From contig NC_089496.1 of the NCBI RefSeq assembly GCF_036850765.1, positions 49,776,113 to 49,840,112 of the forward strand: a stretch of DNA of 64,000 bases. The letters run 5' to 3'. This DNA is from Saccopteryx bilineata (Eukaryota > Chordata > Mammalia > Chiroptera > Emballonuridae). Below the pieces are notes generated by a model. The model did not search any database. It was not told where the DNA came from and worked only from the letters and a program-made list of their open reading frames with translations. This document shows, piece by piece, positions 11,021-21,799 of the stretch. Every line of letters starts with the position of its first letter. The first letter of the stretch is position 1. Position numbers and translations under genes: made by a program.

Positions 11021-12955
11021 ATTTGCATAGCAATTTGTAGTGTAGGATTCTATTTTAAGGAAACAACAAACAGATCATCAAAACCCCACTGTCTGCGGGC
11101 TTCGGGATTGCATATGCTCATGAAAAGTCTGAAAATAGGCAGTCAAATGCTAACTACCAGTAAGTTGGGAGGTCTAAGTAATCACAGAAAAGCAAATAAT
11201 AAAAGATGTTGTGATATCATCCTTGGGGAAGCTTAATCATTCAGGTATCTATGTTGATGAGGAGGAAATGAGAGATGTTTTTGATGGAAAAGAAACCCAA
11301 CATGCACTAACTTTATGTTCCAAGTGGAAATACCTGTTTGCAGGGCAGCGGCCCACACAGTTCCCCCAGGTGTTGCCCCAGCCCGGGGTGCCATGGATAA
11401 TATAAAGCCACATTCCTAGGAAGGAATGCCCTGTCTGTTCCGCTACAAAGGTGGCCTGGAAGCAGGTACTGTCTTGTCCCCAGTGCTCACGCAGAAGGAA
11501 CTGGGCCCAGGCTGGGTCTTCAATGTTATTTGCTCCGGAAAGGAAACCGTAATCCTTGGACAGTGGCAAACTCCAGGTCAAGGGGCTTGAAAAAAAATAA
11601 GAACAACTTGGAAGTAAAACATCTCGTTTTGGCTAGAACACACAGCTGCTGTCAGGAACCCCTGAATGTCGATTCCAGAGTCAGGAGTGCACCAGGCTGC
11701 GACACTACATCATCAAAAGCCCCCCAAACGGGTCTGCTTTACTGAAACCGATCACAGGCTGACTGTCATAGTTTATTTTTGTTCATGGCAATGCATGTGG
11801 GAGAGCTGACACCAGTGGGGGAGGGCTGTTTCTAGCAACCGTTATCTGTGGAGGCAGGCCCGAGCGCATTTGTGGAATTGTGAGCAAACAAATATTTCTA
11901 GGAGGAGGAAGGGCTTTACTGAGAGCAGGAGGGGCTCCTGTCGCGGTGCTCGGACACCATAACCGGGTGGAGAGGGAATTCCGGAGAGCGCACGAAGCCG
12001 GTGGACCAGCCCAGGGACCCAAGGCAAAGGAGGAGCATCCAGGTTAGACTACCACCTCTTGAATTACAAAACCTTGGATAAACCTTCTCACCAGAATAAG
12101 ATATGAATAAAGTATGCACACCTACATTGTCATAATGCTAATAGACAACGGAAGGGATGGATCCATTTGAGAAAGGGATGGGTTTGGCGATGTTAGCCCA
12201 GGTGCACAAAAGGCAAACTTTTCTTTTCTTTGCTGGTGGTGGTGGTGGTGGGTGGTGGGGGTTTGTTCTGTTTGAAGGTATGAGTTTGAAAAGTTCCTTC
12301 TGCTGGTGAGACTGGATTGTAAAAAGAGAACTGTGTCAGCACTCAGGTGTGAAAGATCCTTGACCCCAGATCGTACTCCATGACCAAGAATCAGTTGTTT
12401 GATACTCTAGATCCCATCATCTTAGCAGATTTGTGTGAGATGCTGTTTTCTTTTGAGTCTGGAAAGATTCCTGTAACCCTGGACAGGTGTAAGTATAGAA
12501 AAAAAGTAAAGAAATTAATCAAAATCATAGTATTGTGACTTTTGTATTACACTAAGTAAAAAGTATAAAAATACATTTTGAAATCAACCTAATACCATGG
12601 GAATGCTGTCTGTTTTCAAGGTATTTGAGTCAATTAAAATGCAGACAACTTAGTCTTGCTTTTATTGGAATGTTCTGGACTTGGTTAATTAGCTTTTAAA
12701 TCAAGGTTTAAATATTTTAAAGGATTCTTATGTTGCTTAAAGGTTTAGAAGCATTGTATTAGGCAGATTTATAGCTTTTAATAAACCAAATGTTAGAGAA
12801 GCAGAAATGGAAGGATTTTTCACGCCCAGATTTGGTGTGTTTATAATAAGACAAACAACAAAAGACATAAACAAAAGGATCCCAGGAGGGGGTGTCTCTT
12901 TGTGGCAATTGGAGGGTCTGTTTGTGAATACGGTGACCATGGTCACCTAGATCTA
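11021..12955. other. Single-copy sequence with a (TGG)n tract
   Basis: No gene is recognised. A (GGT)n/G-rich stretch lies at 12233-12263. The minus-strand open frame of 110 codons at 11249-11581 has no recognisable domain and no splice or promoter support. Confidence 0.5.
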
Positions 12956-12959
12956 CACG

Positions 12960-13225
12960 AAGGGTAAAAGTTCATGGTGCTATACGTACACTCCCCCAAA
13001 ATGAGTAATCTAAGGAGAGTGCGTGTACAAATGGATGAAATCCGTATCCAGTCTATACCCAAGTTACCAGTATTTTATCAACGTCAGTGTCCCGGTTCTG
13101 ACGTATCCCATGGTCACATAAATCCTGATGGGAAGCTGGGGAGAGGGTTAACGGGAACTCTATGCTATTTTTTTGAAACTTCTTGAGGATCTTAAACTAT
13201 TCCAAACTAAAAATGCCATAAGGAA
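12960..13225 (+). mobile_element. Old LINE-1 3'-end fragment
   Basis: The segment from the 'gtgtacaaatggatgaaatcc' type motif near 13023 to 'aaacttcttgaggatcttaa' near 13176 follows the 3' terminus of old mammalian L1 (L1M-type) elements. It includes the characteristic near-terminal 'ctatgctattttttt' stretch. The poly(A) tail is eroded. Confidence 0.65.
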
Positions 13226-13388
13226 AATATATAGATGTTAGTGATCGCATAAAAAAACAGGCGTGCTCTGTCCTCAGGATGCAGGCAGGAGAGTCTGCCC
13301 GTGGCCTGTCTGCCTCCTGTGGACACCCCGCCTATGAGCCCAGGGGGTTGCATGAAATAGGAGGTAGACGCTGCTGAATTGGCTGAGA

Positions 13389-13410
13389 TTATTATTATTA
13401 TTATTACTGC
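13389..13410. repeat. (ATT)n microsatellite
   Basis: About seven ATT triplets in a row. Confidence 0.9.
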
Positions 13411-13690
13411 TATTAACACTCTGGTAAGATTGACTGCAACAGGACATCGTTATAAGCATGAACACAACAGAAACAATCACACACAGTAATTCTCCTCTGT
13501 GGAGGGCGCCTCCTTGAAAAGTCACCTTCAGCCCTCCCCCAGCTCACCCTCCCCACGCAAATAAGCTTTTTAGTTATAAAAGGAGCCGTCTCCCATTTAA
13601 AATCCTCCAATTGTTACTCCTGGCTTTTAGAAACAAATTTCCTTACAATGCCTCAAGGACCTATAAAATAGACCTGTCCTTGACCTTTCT

Positions 13691-14396
13691 GGGCTCCCTT
13701 CCTCTGAGTATTCAGCTCCCTGGGCCCTGGGGCTGCTCCCAGAGCACACCCAGCACAGTCAGGCTCCCTTCCTCTGAGCATTCAGCTCCCTGGGCCCTGG
13801 GGCTGCTCCCAGAGCACACCCAGCACAGTCTGGCTCCCTTCCTCTGAGCATTCAGCTCCCTGGGCCCTGTGGCTGCTCCCAGAGCACACCCAGCACAGTC
13901 TGGCTCCCTTTCTCTGAGCATTCAGCTCCCTGGGCCCTGGGGCTGCTCCCAGAGCATACCCAGCACAGTCTGGCTCCCTTCCTCTGAGCATTCAGCTCCC
14001 TGGGTCCTGTGGCTGCTCCCAGAGCACACCCAGCACAGTCTGGCTCCCTTCCTCTGAGCATTCAGCTCCCTGGGCCCTGTGGCTGCTCCCAGAGCACACC
14101 CAGCACAGTCTGGCTCCCTTCCTCTGAGCATTCAGCTCCCTGGGCCCTGTGGCTGCTCCCAGAGCACACCCAGCACAGTCTGGCTCCCTTCCTCTGAGCA
14201 TTCAGCTCCCTGGGCCCTGGGGCTGCTCCCAGAGCACACCCAGCACAGTCTGGCTCCCTTCCTCTGAGCATTCAGCTCCCTGGGCCCTGGGGCTGCTCCC
14301 AGAGCACACCCAGCACAGTCTGGCTCCCTTCCTCTGAGCATTCAGCTCCCTGGGCCCTGGGGCTGCTCCCAGAGCACACCCAGCACAGTCTGGCTC
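13691..14396. repeat. 70-bp minisatellite, ten units
   Basis: Ten head-to-tail 70-bp units start at 13691, 13761, 13831 and so on to 14321, and the array stops after a partial unit at 14396. Units differ at few sites. Units 3, 5, 6 and 7 have CCTGTGGCTG where the others have CCTGGGGCTG. Units 1, 4 and 5 carry further private substitutions. Because 70 leaves remainder 1 on division by 3, the same 60-70-codon open frames recur on both strands every unit. These are a by-product of the repeat, not genes. Confidence 0.97.
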
Positions 14397-14507
14397 GTGT
14401 GCATCTTCCTCTGCCATGTGGTCTCCTTCGGTGGGAAAGACGTCACTGGTCCACTTCCCATCTCATCTCTGCGCTTTGGTTTTCTTTGTAGCACTGGTCA
14501 CTGACTG

Positions 14508-14742
14508 ATGTTATTTTTTCTCTCTTTTGTTTTCTTTCTTACCTCCTTCTTTCCTTCTCTCATTCCTTTCTTCCTTCTTTCTTTCCTTCCTTCTCTTCCT
14601 TCCTTGCTTTTCTTCCTTTTCTTTTTTCCTCCTTTCCTTCCTCCCTTCCTCCCTCCCTTCCTTTCTTTTTTCCTTCCTTCCTTCCTTCTTTCCTCCCTCC
14701 CTCCCTCCCTCCTTCCCTCTCTCTTTTTTTCTTCCTGTCTTA
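14508..14742 (+). repeat. Long polypyrimidine (TTCC/CTTT/CCTCC) tract
   Basis: About 235 bases are almost entirely pyrimidine on the plus strand, with degenerate TTCC, TTTC and CCTCC units. Such tracts can form triplex (H-DNA). The low-complexity open frames here are artefacts. Confidence 0.95.
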
Positions 14743-14747
14743 ATTCC

Positions 14748-14806
14748 CAGAGCCTCAGATATAACTGGTGCTCAGGAAATACTTTTCGAGTGAATAAATG
14801 CTCCTA
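14748..14806 (+). mobile_element. L2-type LINE 3'-end fragment
   Basis: The stretch with 'ggtgctcaggaaatac' and 'gaatgaataaatg'-like wording matches the conserved 3' tail shared by L2 elements (GGTGCTCAATAAATGTTTGTTGAATGA type). It is short and divergent. Confidence 0.55.
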
Positions 14807-14809
14807 TTA

Positions 14810-17375
14810 ATGGTGCTTATTCCAGTAAGTATGAGTAGGGGTGAGAGGACTTACATTCTATGTCTTACATGTCAGGGCAATTTGATATACTTATATCAAG
14901 TGTAAGTTAATTCGACATCTGAGTTTTAAAGAGCAAATGCCCACATATGCACGTTTATGCTCAGAGGAGACGGCGACCTCAGAGTTCTTTTCCAGCTCTC
15001 ACATTCTATGATCCTAGACTCAACTTACTCTCGTAAGGTATGAGGAAGGGTGCCTAGCACAGCCCAGATCTCCATGGAGAGCTGTCCAGACAGAATCCAC
15101 GGATTCCACTGTTCAATTATGAATTACCGTAAAAGCACGGATCGTGTCAACATCTAAGAGCCCACACAGGTTATCCCTTAATACACAGATTAACATGCAC
15201 ACCTGTGTTCTAACCATTCATTTCTACAAAAAGTAGGTCAAGAACATCAACTCCCTCTGGATACCATGCTTAGGAGAAAATAGAGGCACTCTATTTTTGG
15301 AGGGTGGAGGTGGGTGTTGAGAGAGTGTGAGGACTGTTTGTCGATTGATTCTCCCTTCTCCATCTGGTCTCCGCATAGGAGGATGCAAGCTATGTGCTCC
15401 TAGAGCTTGGCCTTCGCTTATGATTTGACGCGGCTGCCTGAGGTAGGCGGATGAGTTCAAATAGAATAACTGTTACATTTTTTTTTTTTGGTATGCCCTT
15501 TCCTTTGACGTCAAGTCTCCAGGCAGCCTGCAAAGATGCAGAAAAAGTACCAAGACAAGATCAAGGCAGAAGATAAAGGGCCTGAGGGACATGAACATGA
15601 AACGGAAACTGAAATGGACCCTGAGCTCTCTTCCCGAGACCCACGCTCTCGCCAACGGTGCGGACATGGGCTGTGGCCTCTCGCACATCCAGTAGAGACA
15701 CCTTTTGCAGTATTTCTCGCAGAAGTTAAATCCAATCAATTACTTTGCCAATTCACCGCTATTCCCTACAATAAAGCAGAAAGGGAATTCTGAAAGTTTC
15801 TCTAAAGAGGCTGTTATTCTTCATCTCTTTCTTGCAGTGTTGTTCAATATATTATTTGTTGCAATATAGGGCAATGGCATTACTCTAAGACCCAATTAGG
15901 TTAGAACAATTCTGTGGTGATTTGGGGTGGATGGGGGAGGGGGTGATGGTGGGGTGTGAAGTGTCATTTTAATGACACGCTAATATAAAGACGTGACTTT
16001 AATCACATATATTTTCTTTCTCCGGTTATTTCAGGGTAGAAATAGACACATATACTTTATTTTTTTCATTTTTTTCTGTACCAAATTAGAATCTTCCCCC
16101 AGGAAAGGGAAACAGAGCTGGAGAGACAAAGTTAAAAGGCAGAACAAATCACATTATTTCTGCCTCACTGGTCAGGTGTATTTTGGGGGAATGGCTCAGC
16201 ACAGCAGGAGAAGGATGTTTGGGCTAGATGTTATCTGAAGTTACATCAATTGTTCCATTGTTCCGAGTGACTAAAGCTGGCCTGAGTGGTTATTTGAGGC
16301 TTTGTGTGGGAGCAGGATGGAGGAGGCCGGGCACAAAACTTCCGCTGTGACTGAGACCACCCGGATCAGGCCCCTTCTCTGTTCTCTCTCTGAAAGGCTA
16401 TCTTTCTAGGGTTGATAATATCACTGTGGTAAGTATGAGTTGCTCCAATTGGCCAGAATCCAGGGGTTCTCAACTCTGAAACCTCTCACAAGGAGTCCAA
16501 CCGGTCCGACCATGCTTGCCTTTCGGACAGACTGCTCAGGACATCTGCTGGCCCGCTAGACTGTCCTGGTGGTCCCTGAGATTGCCCCCCACCCCCGCAT
16601 TAACCAGGCATGTTCTAGCACTTGGTGTGCCTGCCCTCCTTCAGGAGGAGATGGCACAGATCAAATGTATTTTCCATCTTCGGGAAGCTCATGATCTATC
16701 TAGCGGCAAAGACAGGCACAAAGGCAGCGCTCAGAGGATAAAGCAGCACGTGATCACGGCGGGACCCGCACCGGCTCTGGAGCCAGGGATGGAAGACGGT
16801 GGGGTTTAGGAGAGGCTCTTCCCCCCACTCCCAGCAAGTAAAGGAAGGATTTATTGGCCACACAGGAAGAAAGTTAGGGAACAGGGGATCCTAGAGACAG
16901 ACAGGTTCAGGGGGTTAGCCCAGGATGAGCTGCCGCTGTCCACTGCTCCCCTAGCTGCAAGTCTCAGCGGGTCTCGAGCGTAGGGAAAAGGAGGGGCAAG
17001 ACATAGGCGGTAGAGGGAAGAAGAGGAGGAGGAGAAGGGGGAAGGGAAGGCATGCAGTGCTCCCGGGAGGCGGAGCCCGGAAAGGACCTTGTGCGTGTCT
17101 CTTCCAATGAGGGCTCTAGCATCCAGCCGGCCTTCCACGTTTGCTGCATCAATAAGGAAGAGTTGAGTGTGGAGAGATGGAGACGGATAGAAAAGGCACG
17201 GGAGGGGTTAGACAGATAGAAAGCCACACAGAGGCATGACTCAGCATGCCGAGTAATGAAGCTGGCTGATTTTGGGTGAAGAATAATCCGGAACATTGTC
17301 AAAATCCAGAGGAGTATGTTAATTTTTGCAGAAACACTCACCTGTGTTTTAATAGTCTTAAAAAGGGGGGAGGGG
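14810..17375. other. Single-copy sequence, no gene confirmed
   Basis: No gene is recognised. A frame at 15536-15793 begins after an AAG-rich leader and ends near an AATAAA at 15770. It has a charged N-terminal half but no known domain. A processed pseudogene or LTR remnant is possible but unsupported. A T-run lies at 15480-15489 and a G-rich run at 15926-15945. Confidence 0.45.
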
Positions 17376-17381
17376 CGTTGG

Positions 17382-17416
17382 ATCACTTCTTGGCCCTTTG
17401 GCTAAGGTCAAGTGTA
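17382..17416 (+). pseudogene. RNU2 (pseudogene fragment): U2 snRNA 5'-fragment pseudogene
   Basis: Thirty-five bases follow the 5' end of U2 spliceosomal RNA (true U2 begins ATCGCTTCTCGGCCTTTTGG) with only a few changes, including ATCACTTCTTGGCCC at the start. The match runs through GCTAAG/GGTCAAGTGTA. It then stops before the branch-point-recognition sequence GTAGTA, so the copy is truncated and cannot function. Short 5' U2 fragments are common products of LINE-mediated retroposition. Confidence 0.8.
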
Positions 17417-18007
17417 AAAATGAGTGCTGGAACACATATAAACCTTCAGAAAATAAAGGTGGATAAATGTTGTTCTAAGGTCATGGTTGGTTAGTAAAAG
17501 TAATAGAAATATAATGCTGCAATGTGATATGACATGTGATAGTCTAGAAAGCCAAGATTTTCTAAGGAAGACTCTATTCCCATTATTAATCCTACCTTTT
17601 ACCTGCCACCTACCTTTTACAGTCAAAGAAGGGTCTAAGGATATTGCGTTATATCATCAAAGTTTTCGCACCCTAAAATGAGGTGAGGTTAGAGGATACC
17701 AACAGGGGATGGGAAAGGGCCCTGGGGCCACGGACATGTGGGAGCCATTGCTACTCTGATCGCTGGCCAGGCAAGGGGTGGTGTGGTTGTCAACGTGCGG
17801 AAAGCACTACAGCCACAGTGCAGGAAGGGCAAGGTCGCCAACAGGAGCGGTGGCCTTCTGTGGAGGAACACACCTGCTCCGAACTCTTGATCCAGGGGTA
17901 CACAGAGGGTGTAAACCCCTTGTTCCCTGTCTCCCCCAGCTTCCTGCTGGAGTCTCCTCCTCTGCAAACGTCTCCTCCTCACCAGGATCAAGAGTGCGAT
18001 TTGGAAT

Positions 18008-18199
18008 AGCCCAGAATAGGAACCCCTGGGCTGCGGAGAATGCAGAGCAGTGAGGGATATTTTACCCCTTGGAAGTACAAAGTCTGATCATACTTATTTT
18101 GAAGACAACGGTGTAACATTTCTTATAGAAGAGAGTTTGTGGCTGAGAATTGAACATTAATGTGCAAATATTCAAACCAAACTAAAGGGAACTAGTTCT
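18008..18199 (+). repeat. Left arm of a 0.19-kb inverted duplication
   Basis: This 192-bp arm is repeated in reverse complement at 18986-19180. By hand alignment they differ at about eight positions, all transitions, plus one 3-base indel. The inner roughly 88 bases (towards the spacer) are identical. The inner end carries the palindrome AGAACTAGTTCT in the right arm. No transposon family is recognised. Confidence 0.95.
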
Positions 18200-18985
18200 G
18201 ATGCTGCTCTCGGAGCTTGGCCTCCGGGCAGAGCAAGCAGAGAAAGATGGAGGATGATTCCAGAGGGGACCCCAGGCCAATCCAGCCCATATGGGGGAAG
18301 AGGCCAAAGCTCATCTTCCTCAGAGAACTCGGGAGAGCCCACTTTCCGTACCGGGTGACACCCTGTCATGGCACCAAGGGGGTGAATTTAGGGACAGCTC
18401 CCTGCGGAGCTTAAAGGAACTCAGTGCCCTGTGTTTCAACAGGCTTGGCTTTCTACTCTGTAGAACTGTCCGCAGCTCGAACTAACTCGTTCTCCTTCTT
18501 CCTAGGCACTCACACCCCAGAAGCCGTCAGAGCCACCGCTGTTTTCTCAAGTGCTGGTGACATGAGTAGTTACAATGTCTCTAATTAGGCGGTGACATGA
18601 GTAGTTACAATGTCTCTAATTAGGCGGTGGAACTACCAGGCGCCACCACGGAGGCTTCCCAAGATGGGTGGTTCTCTGTTAGGACGCTGCAAAGCTACTT
18701 GTCTTCTTCACGCAAAAACAGCATTCGCTGTCTCATTTTATCAAGCTACAAGGGAATGAAAATTACCTCTCTTTCAGAAGTATAAGGTAGGCTGGAAGCA
18801 AACCCCCAAGTAATGATGTGCACTTCCCAGGTCAGTATAATACGATGGGTGTGGGAGGGCATTTTATATTAGAAAAATGTTTTGCTAGGAGAACAAAGGG
18901 AGTGGAGTTGGGCTGTAAGGCCTCGATAAAGCCTTACGCATCCCGGAGGCCTCTAGCTAGAATGCCAAGAGAGGCAGGGAGTTCA
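18200..18985. other. Spacer of the inverted duplication
   Basis: About 786 bp of otherwise single-copy sequence separates the two arms. It holds a perfect 35-bp tandem duplication at 18556-18625. Open frames of 61-65 codons show no domain. Confidence 0.7.
18556..18625. repeat. Perfect 35-bp tandem duplication
   Basis: The unit at 18556-18590, starting GGTGACATGAGTAGTTAC, is repeated without any mismatch at 18591-18625. A further four bases of a third unit follow. Perfect identity implies a recent slippage or duplication event. Confidence 0.97.
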
Positions 18986-19180
18986 AGAACTAGTTCCCTT
19001 TAGTTTGGTTTGAATATTTGCACATTAATGTTCAATTCTCAGCCACAAACTCTCTTCTATAAGAAATGTTACACTGTTGTCTTCAAAATAAGTACAATCA
19101 GACTTTGTACTTCCAAGGGGTAAAATATCAACCCTTACTGCTCTGCATTCTCCACAGCCCAGGGATTCCCGTTCTGGGCT
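18986..19180 (-). repeat. Right arm of the inverted duplication
   Basis: Reverse complement of 18008-18199, ending GTTCTGGGCT where the left arm begins AGCCCAGAAT. It has three extra bases (AAC within CAACCCTTAC) relative to the left arm. See the left arm for the comparison. Confidence 0.95.
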
Positions 19181-19189
19181 CTCATGCGT

Positions 19190-21170
19190 CAGTTACCACA
19201 CCAGCCCCATCCCCGTGTGGCTGTGGGGACTAAATCACAGGCTCCGGGATCTGGGGAACCACTGCTTCCATTCGCTTCCGTGGACAGGGAAGCTTTCTGA
19301 GGCATCCTGTCTCCCTTTCCTCACGGCATAACCTCAGTGAGCTTAGATTTTCTTAACACTCGGGAGAGAGGCTGTCCTCCAAAAATTTAGAGTCCTGCTA
19401 AATGGACCAGACACTGATGACAATAAAAATAATTTAGTAAGCAAGAGAAAAAAATACTTCTCCTTCTTTGCAAATCTTTCAAGACAGAAAGAACAAATCT
19501 CAATTAAGAAGTGTAAAAGTTACCCCGCTGCCGGTGAGCCCTGGACGATGCGTTCTCTCCAGCTCCGATGAGCCCGGAACTGTGAGGCACTGTGCTCAGC
19601 GCCGGGGGACAGACAGGACTCTGATCTGCTGTCAGCCAGCATGTTGTCTAAGGGTCAGCAGCTGTGCCCACGACTACACTACCTGGGATAAATGCTACTG
19701 TGGAGGAGGATACAGATGAGAGAAGATTACTGCCTGGAGTCACCCATCAGAGGACCAGCAGAGATGGAGGACATAATAGTTGAACTATAGATGATATCAA
19801 TGACCAATATGATTAGCTCATCAGGCAAGAAGAGAAGAATAAGTAAAGTTATCAAAAAAAAAAAAAAAAAAAAAAAAGAAGAAGAAAGTCCAGCATGATA
19901 GGAGAACAAGGTATCAGGTATGTTACTGCTTCAAACAATTCAGCTTAACCCAAAGGAAAATTCCTGTTGGATAAGCCTTTTACTTGAGCCACTTCCAGAA
20001 TTGAATTTGATCAAACGAAGCCACCTGCCTTTAAGAGAAAATTTCTAAAGTACCCAACCTAGCATGCTATCCTCCCAACAACCTCCTCCCTCAGGCAGTG
20101 GAGAGAGCTGGATGTTTCTCCCACGTTCCAACCCCCTTTGGGGATCTTGCCCTATTGTAAACCCAGGACCCAGCGCTCTCCTAGCAGTGACCCTGACGGC
20201 ACAGGAGTGGCCAGGGGACACTGTGCAGGGACAGGAGGAGATACTGACTCTTGAGCCAGGATGGAGGCCAAGTCCTCAGTGACTGGCTTTCTCCGACTCA
20301 TGAGATTTTGCCAGAAATGAACATTTAACAGGAAGCCTTTCCATATCACCTCCCTCCTTCCTCCTAAAGCATTCTGTCCAGGGACAACACTGTATTGCTC
20401 TTGGTCCTTTATTCTGCTGCTGGTAATGACTGCCCATGAGCAGGAAGCCCACCCTCTCCGTGTCTCGTGTGCCACATTGTCTGTCAGCGCGCCCGGCTCT
20501 CTGCAGGGAGTCATAACTCTTTGTCACGGGCATGGGAGTGGGGCCCAGGCATGCCCAATAACTGTCTGGGGGACCCCACTGAGTAGGTCATGTTTTGGGC
20601 CTCAGCTTCCCCATCCAAAAGTTGAAGAGGTTGGATGTTCACCAGGCTTCTTCTAGCTCTCAGGTTCAGGAACCCCACAGTTCAGTGTGGGGCAGAGGCA
20701 GTGGAAGGCCACCTCTGACACAGAAAGATTTGCATTTGAATCCCAACGCTGCCACCAGCTGGGTGACCCAGGGAAAGTCGCTTAGTCTCCCCTGAGGAAA
20801 ACGTTTTTAACTTTGTGACTTCCTGAAACGTAATCCTAGGCTCATGCTAGACGTCTCCAAGATTAGACGTCTTGGTAAATTATGCAAATAATGATCTTGG
20901 TAAAAGCACCTTCTGGTTTTAGGGACCGACGATGGCCAGGCTCTGGGGTGGACACTGGGGATAAAACACGTGCGAGTGTTCTGAGAAACCGGACAGATGG
21001 GGACAATCAATTGTGATGAAAACACAACAGATTGCGTTTTATTTGGGCTGCCTCCTTCGGAGAGCCAGCAACATAAGGCAAAGGAGAAAATGGTCCCAGA
21101 AAGTAAAAAGTATTTTGTGGAGAGAAAAGCCATAAAAATGTGCTTTCAAGTAGTTGAACAAGACTTGGTG
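19190..21170. other. Mostly single-copy sequence, one MIR-like scrap
   Basis: No gene is recognised. A 23-base A-run lies at 19855-19877. About 20725-20795 reads like the internal core of a MIR ('tttgaatcccaacgctgcca', then 'gggtgacccaggg'). Open frames of up to 120 codons have no domain. Confidence 0.5.
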
Positions 21171-21172
21171 AG

Positions 21173-21383
21173 ATTTTTTTTTTTTTAATAAATCTTTAAT
21201 GGTATTTTTTTTAAATTTTATTTATTCATTTTTAGAGGGGAGAGAGAGAGGGAGAGAGAAGGGGGAGGAGCTGGAAGCATCAATTCCCATATGTGCCTTG
21301 ACCAGGCAAGCCTAGGGTTTCGAACCGGCGACCTCAGCATTTCCAGGTCGACGCTTTATCCACTGCGCCACCACAGGTCAGGC
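21173..21383 (-). mobile_element. Short tRNA-derived SINE, third family
   Basis: The minus-strand head (complement ending CCACCACAGGTCAGGC), GA-rich stretch and T-run of the tail are all present. The flanks share ACTTGGTGAGATT before (about 21163-21175) and after (about 21385-21397), a near-perfect TSD. Confidence 0.92.
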
Positions 21384-21441
21384 AACTTGGTGAGATTGAT
21401 ACTGACCTACACTTCCACTAACCCTGTGATGCCGCAGGTAC

Positions 21442-21790
21442 TAATGTGTGTGTGTGTGTGAGTGTGCACGAGACTGTGTGTGTGTGGCTGTGTGTTTGTG
21501 ACTATCTGTGACTGTATGATTCAGTGTATATGTTCTGTGTCTGTGTGTGAGTGACTTTGTGTGACTGTGACTATGTGTGACTGGGTCTATGGGTAGGTAT
21601 GTTCATGTGACTGTGTGTGACTCTGTGAGTGTGACTGGCTGTATGTGTGAGTGCCTGGGTCTATGTGTATCTGACTCTGTGTGAATGTGGCTACGTGGCT
21701 GTGTCTTTGGGTAACTGTGTGTGTATCATGGGGTGCATGTGTGAGTGACAGTGTATGTGAGAGTGACTGTGTCTGCATGTGTGTGCATGC
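21442..21790. repeat. Degenerate TGTGTGACTG-rich tract
   Basis: About 350 bases consist of TG dinucleotide runs interspersed with TGACTGTG, GAGTGTG and similar words. This is an old TG microsatellite or low-order minisatellite. Open frames crossing it are low-complexity. Confidence 0.85.
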
Positions 21791-21799
21791 ACTTGTGCC

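Noticed and set aside
13691..14417. A series of 60-71-codon open frames on both strands
   Set aside because: They recur every 70 bases because the unit length is not a multiple of 3. They are by-products of the minisatellite.
14508..14742. Coding sequence rich in Phe/Leu/Ser
   Set aside because: The tract is pure polypyrimidine. The frames are translations of simple sequence.
15536..15793. Possible processed pseudogene with AATAAA
   Set aside because: The frame is short, has no recognisable parent gene, and no TSD or A-tail was found. Left as unassigned.
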